Below, piece after piece: positions 5,898-6,441 of a DNA stretch of 6,441 bases. The stretch is from Halobacteriales archaeon. GTDB taxonomy: Archaea; Halobacteriota; Halobacteria; Halobacteriales; SKSH01. The position numbers and the translations under genes were made by a program. Location of the stretch: assembly GCA_007118075.1 (NCBI GenBank), contig SKSH01000049.1, positions 1-6,441 on the forward strand, read 5' to 3'. The notes under the pieces were generated by a model. It made no database searches. It worked only from the letters and a program-made list of their open reading frames with translations, and was not told the origin of the DNA. The first letter of the stretch is position 1; each line of letters starts with the position of its first letter.

Positions 5898-6314
5898 TCA
5901 CACCAACTCGATGTCAGATAGTTCGAAGTGCCGTTTTGCAAGCAATCGGGCGAGTTCGATCGTTCGGCCATCGCGGCCGATCGCCGTCCCGATGTCGCCT
6001 TCAGCCACCTTCACAGTCGCCACACCATCCTCGATCGTAACATCATAAACCGCCGCAGGACGGAGTGCATTCGCCACGAAATCGTCAGGGTGCACCGCAT
6101 CCTCTATGAGAATCACCTCGCGATCGACCTGTCGCTCGAGCCGCTTGACCGTCTCACCGCCAGGGCCGATCGCCGATGCGAGATCGCCGACAGGAACAAC
6201 GAAAACCAATCGCTCGTATTCATCATCGATGAGGCAATCGGCTGCCTCAACACCGGTGGTCTCCTCGAAGAGGCCAAGATAACGAATCGCTGCACCAGAG
6301 AGGCGCCGTGCCAT
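5898..6314 (-). CDS. nusA: archaeal NusA-like transcription factor (two KH domains)
   Basis: The archaeal NusA homologue is a short RNA-binding protein made only of two KH domains; it lacks the N-terminal RNA-polymerase-binding and S1 domains of bacterial NusA. This 138-residue protein fits that size. KH1 carries the loop IGPGGETV (49-56, GxxG at 50-53) after VFVVPVGDLASA. KH2 carries IGRDGRTI (112-119, GxxG at 113-116) after VKVAEGDIGTA. It begins MARRLSGAAIRYLGLFEETT and ends ELSDIELV. The ATG at 6314 lies 12 bases after the rpoA2 stop, and a 56-base gap precedes rpsL. Its place between rpoA2 and rpsL is the usual archaeal order and supports the assignment. It probably binds nascent RNA during elongation or termination; the precise role in archaea is less clear than in bacteria. 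Confidence 0.96.
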   Translation of the reverse strand: MARRLSGAAIRYLGLFEETTGVEAADCLIDDEYERLVFVVPVGDLASAIGPGGETVKRLERQVDREVILIEDAVHPDDFVANALRPAAVYDVTIEDGVATVKVAEGDIGTAIGRDGRTIELARLLAKRHFELSDIELV

Positions 6315-6326
6315 CGATGGGTGTCC

Positions 6327-6441
6327 CTAGTCCTCTGCGGAACCAACCCGGAGATTAACGTCACCGGTACCGAGTTTGATCGGCTTGCCGACGATAACAT
6401 TCTCCGTCACACCCGCCAGAATGTCCTCCTCCCCGATGACG
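6327..6441 (-). CDS. rpoA2: DNA-directed RNA polymerase subunit A'', C-terminal end (partial)
   Basis: A minus-strand frame enters from the right edge and stops at TAG (6327-6329), giving 37 residues: EEDILAGVTENVIVGKP followed by IKLGTGDVNLRVGSAED. The run GVTENVIVGKPIKLGTG is characteristic of the end of archaeal RNA polymerase subunit A'' (Rpo1C), the C-terminal part of the split largest subunit, which contributes to the clamp and trigger-loop region. Position immediately upstream of nusA, rpsL and rpsG is the standard archaeal arrangement. Only the tail is visible; no catalytic part can be judged here. No protein beginning upstream of 6441 on this strand can be evaluated. Confidence 0.93.
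   Translation of the reverse strand, partial: VIGEEDILAGVTENVIVGKPIKLGTGDVNLRVGSAED

Noticed and set aside
1..6441. tRNA or rRNA genes, CRISPR arrays, insertion sequences, toxin or defence genes
   Set aside because: Nearly all bases are accounted for by the listed genes. No repeated units, terminal inverted repeats, transposase motifs or tRNA-like cloverleaf were seen in the short gaps.

Overview
The window most resembles a euryarchaeon of the Halobacteria or a close sister lineage. Ribosomal protein S12, ribosomal protein S7 and the translation factor EF-2 read like haloarchaeal proteins: S7 ends in AINQKEEKERVAAAAR and S12 carries PGDGAISFIDEHDEVTIAG. Base composition looks lower in G+C than in most extreme halophiles, and proteins outside the translation set are only moderately acidic. 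A lineage near the base of Halobacteria, such as the marine Hikarchaeia, is therefore possible, but that is inference.

Layout, right to left. The right part holds a minus-strand run in the classic archaeal order: the tail of RNA polymerase subunit A'' (rpoA2, cut by the right edge), a NusA-like two-KH protein, rpsL (S12) and rpsG (S7). Spacing is tight except for a 56-base gap before rpsL. That gap holds a TATA-like box and a perfect inverted repeat covering the rpsL ribosome binding site. The middle (2090-4784) holds three plus-strand genes: a DUF5781-like protein with an HELSH metal-binding motif, an MgtE-type Mg2+ transporter without the usual N domain, and a small FAD-binding protein resembling a stripped-down thioredoxin reductase. 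The FAD gene converges on rpsG. The left part holds EF-2 (fusA) on the minus strand, reading leftward and divergent from the DUF5781-like gene. The 2.7 kb plus-strand block thus separates EF-2 from the rpsG gene it commonly follows in archaea.

The most unusual site is near position 150. EF-2 homology stops abruptly after about 611 residues, shortly past the diphthamide histidine, so domain V is absent. To the left, the plus strand encodes the first ~30 residues of an aldo/keto reductase, whose own homology stops at the same place. Two genes are joined tail to head in opposite orientation. This is either a real rearrangement or a chimeric assembly/amplification join, and the artefact is the more likely reading because EF-2 is essential.

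The right-hand genes serve transcription and translation. The central trio have no obvious shared pathway beyond co-orientation. No RNA genes, CRISPR arrays, insertion sequences or long repeats were seen, and no stretch above 300 bases lacks a gene.
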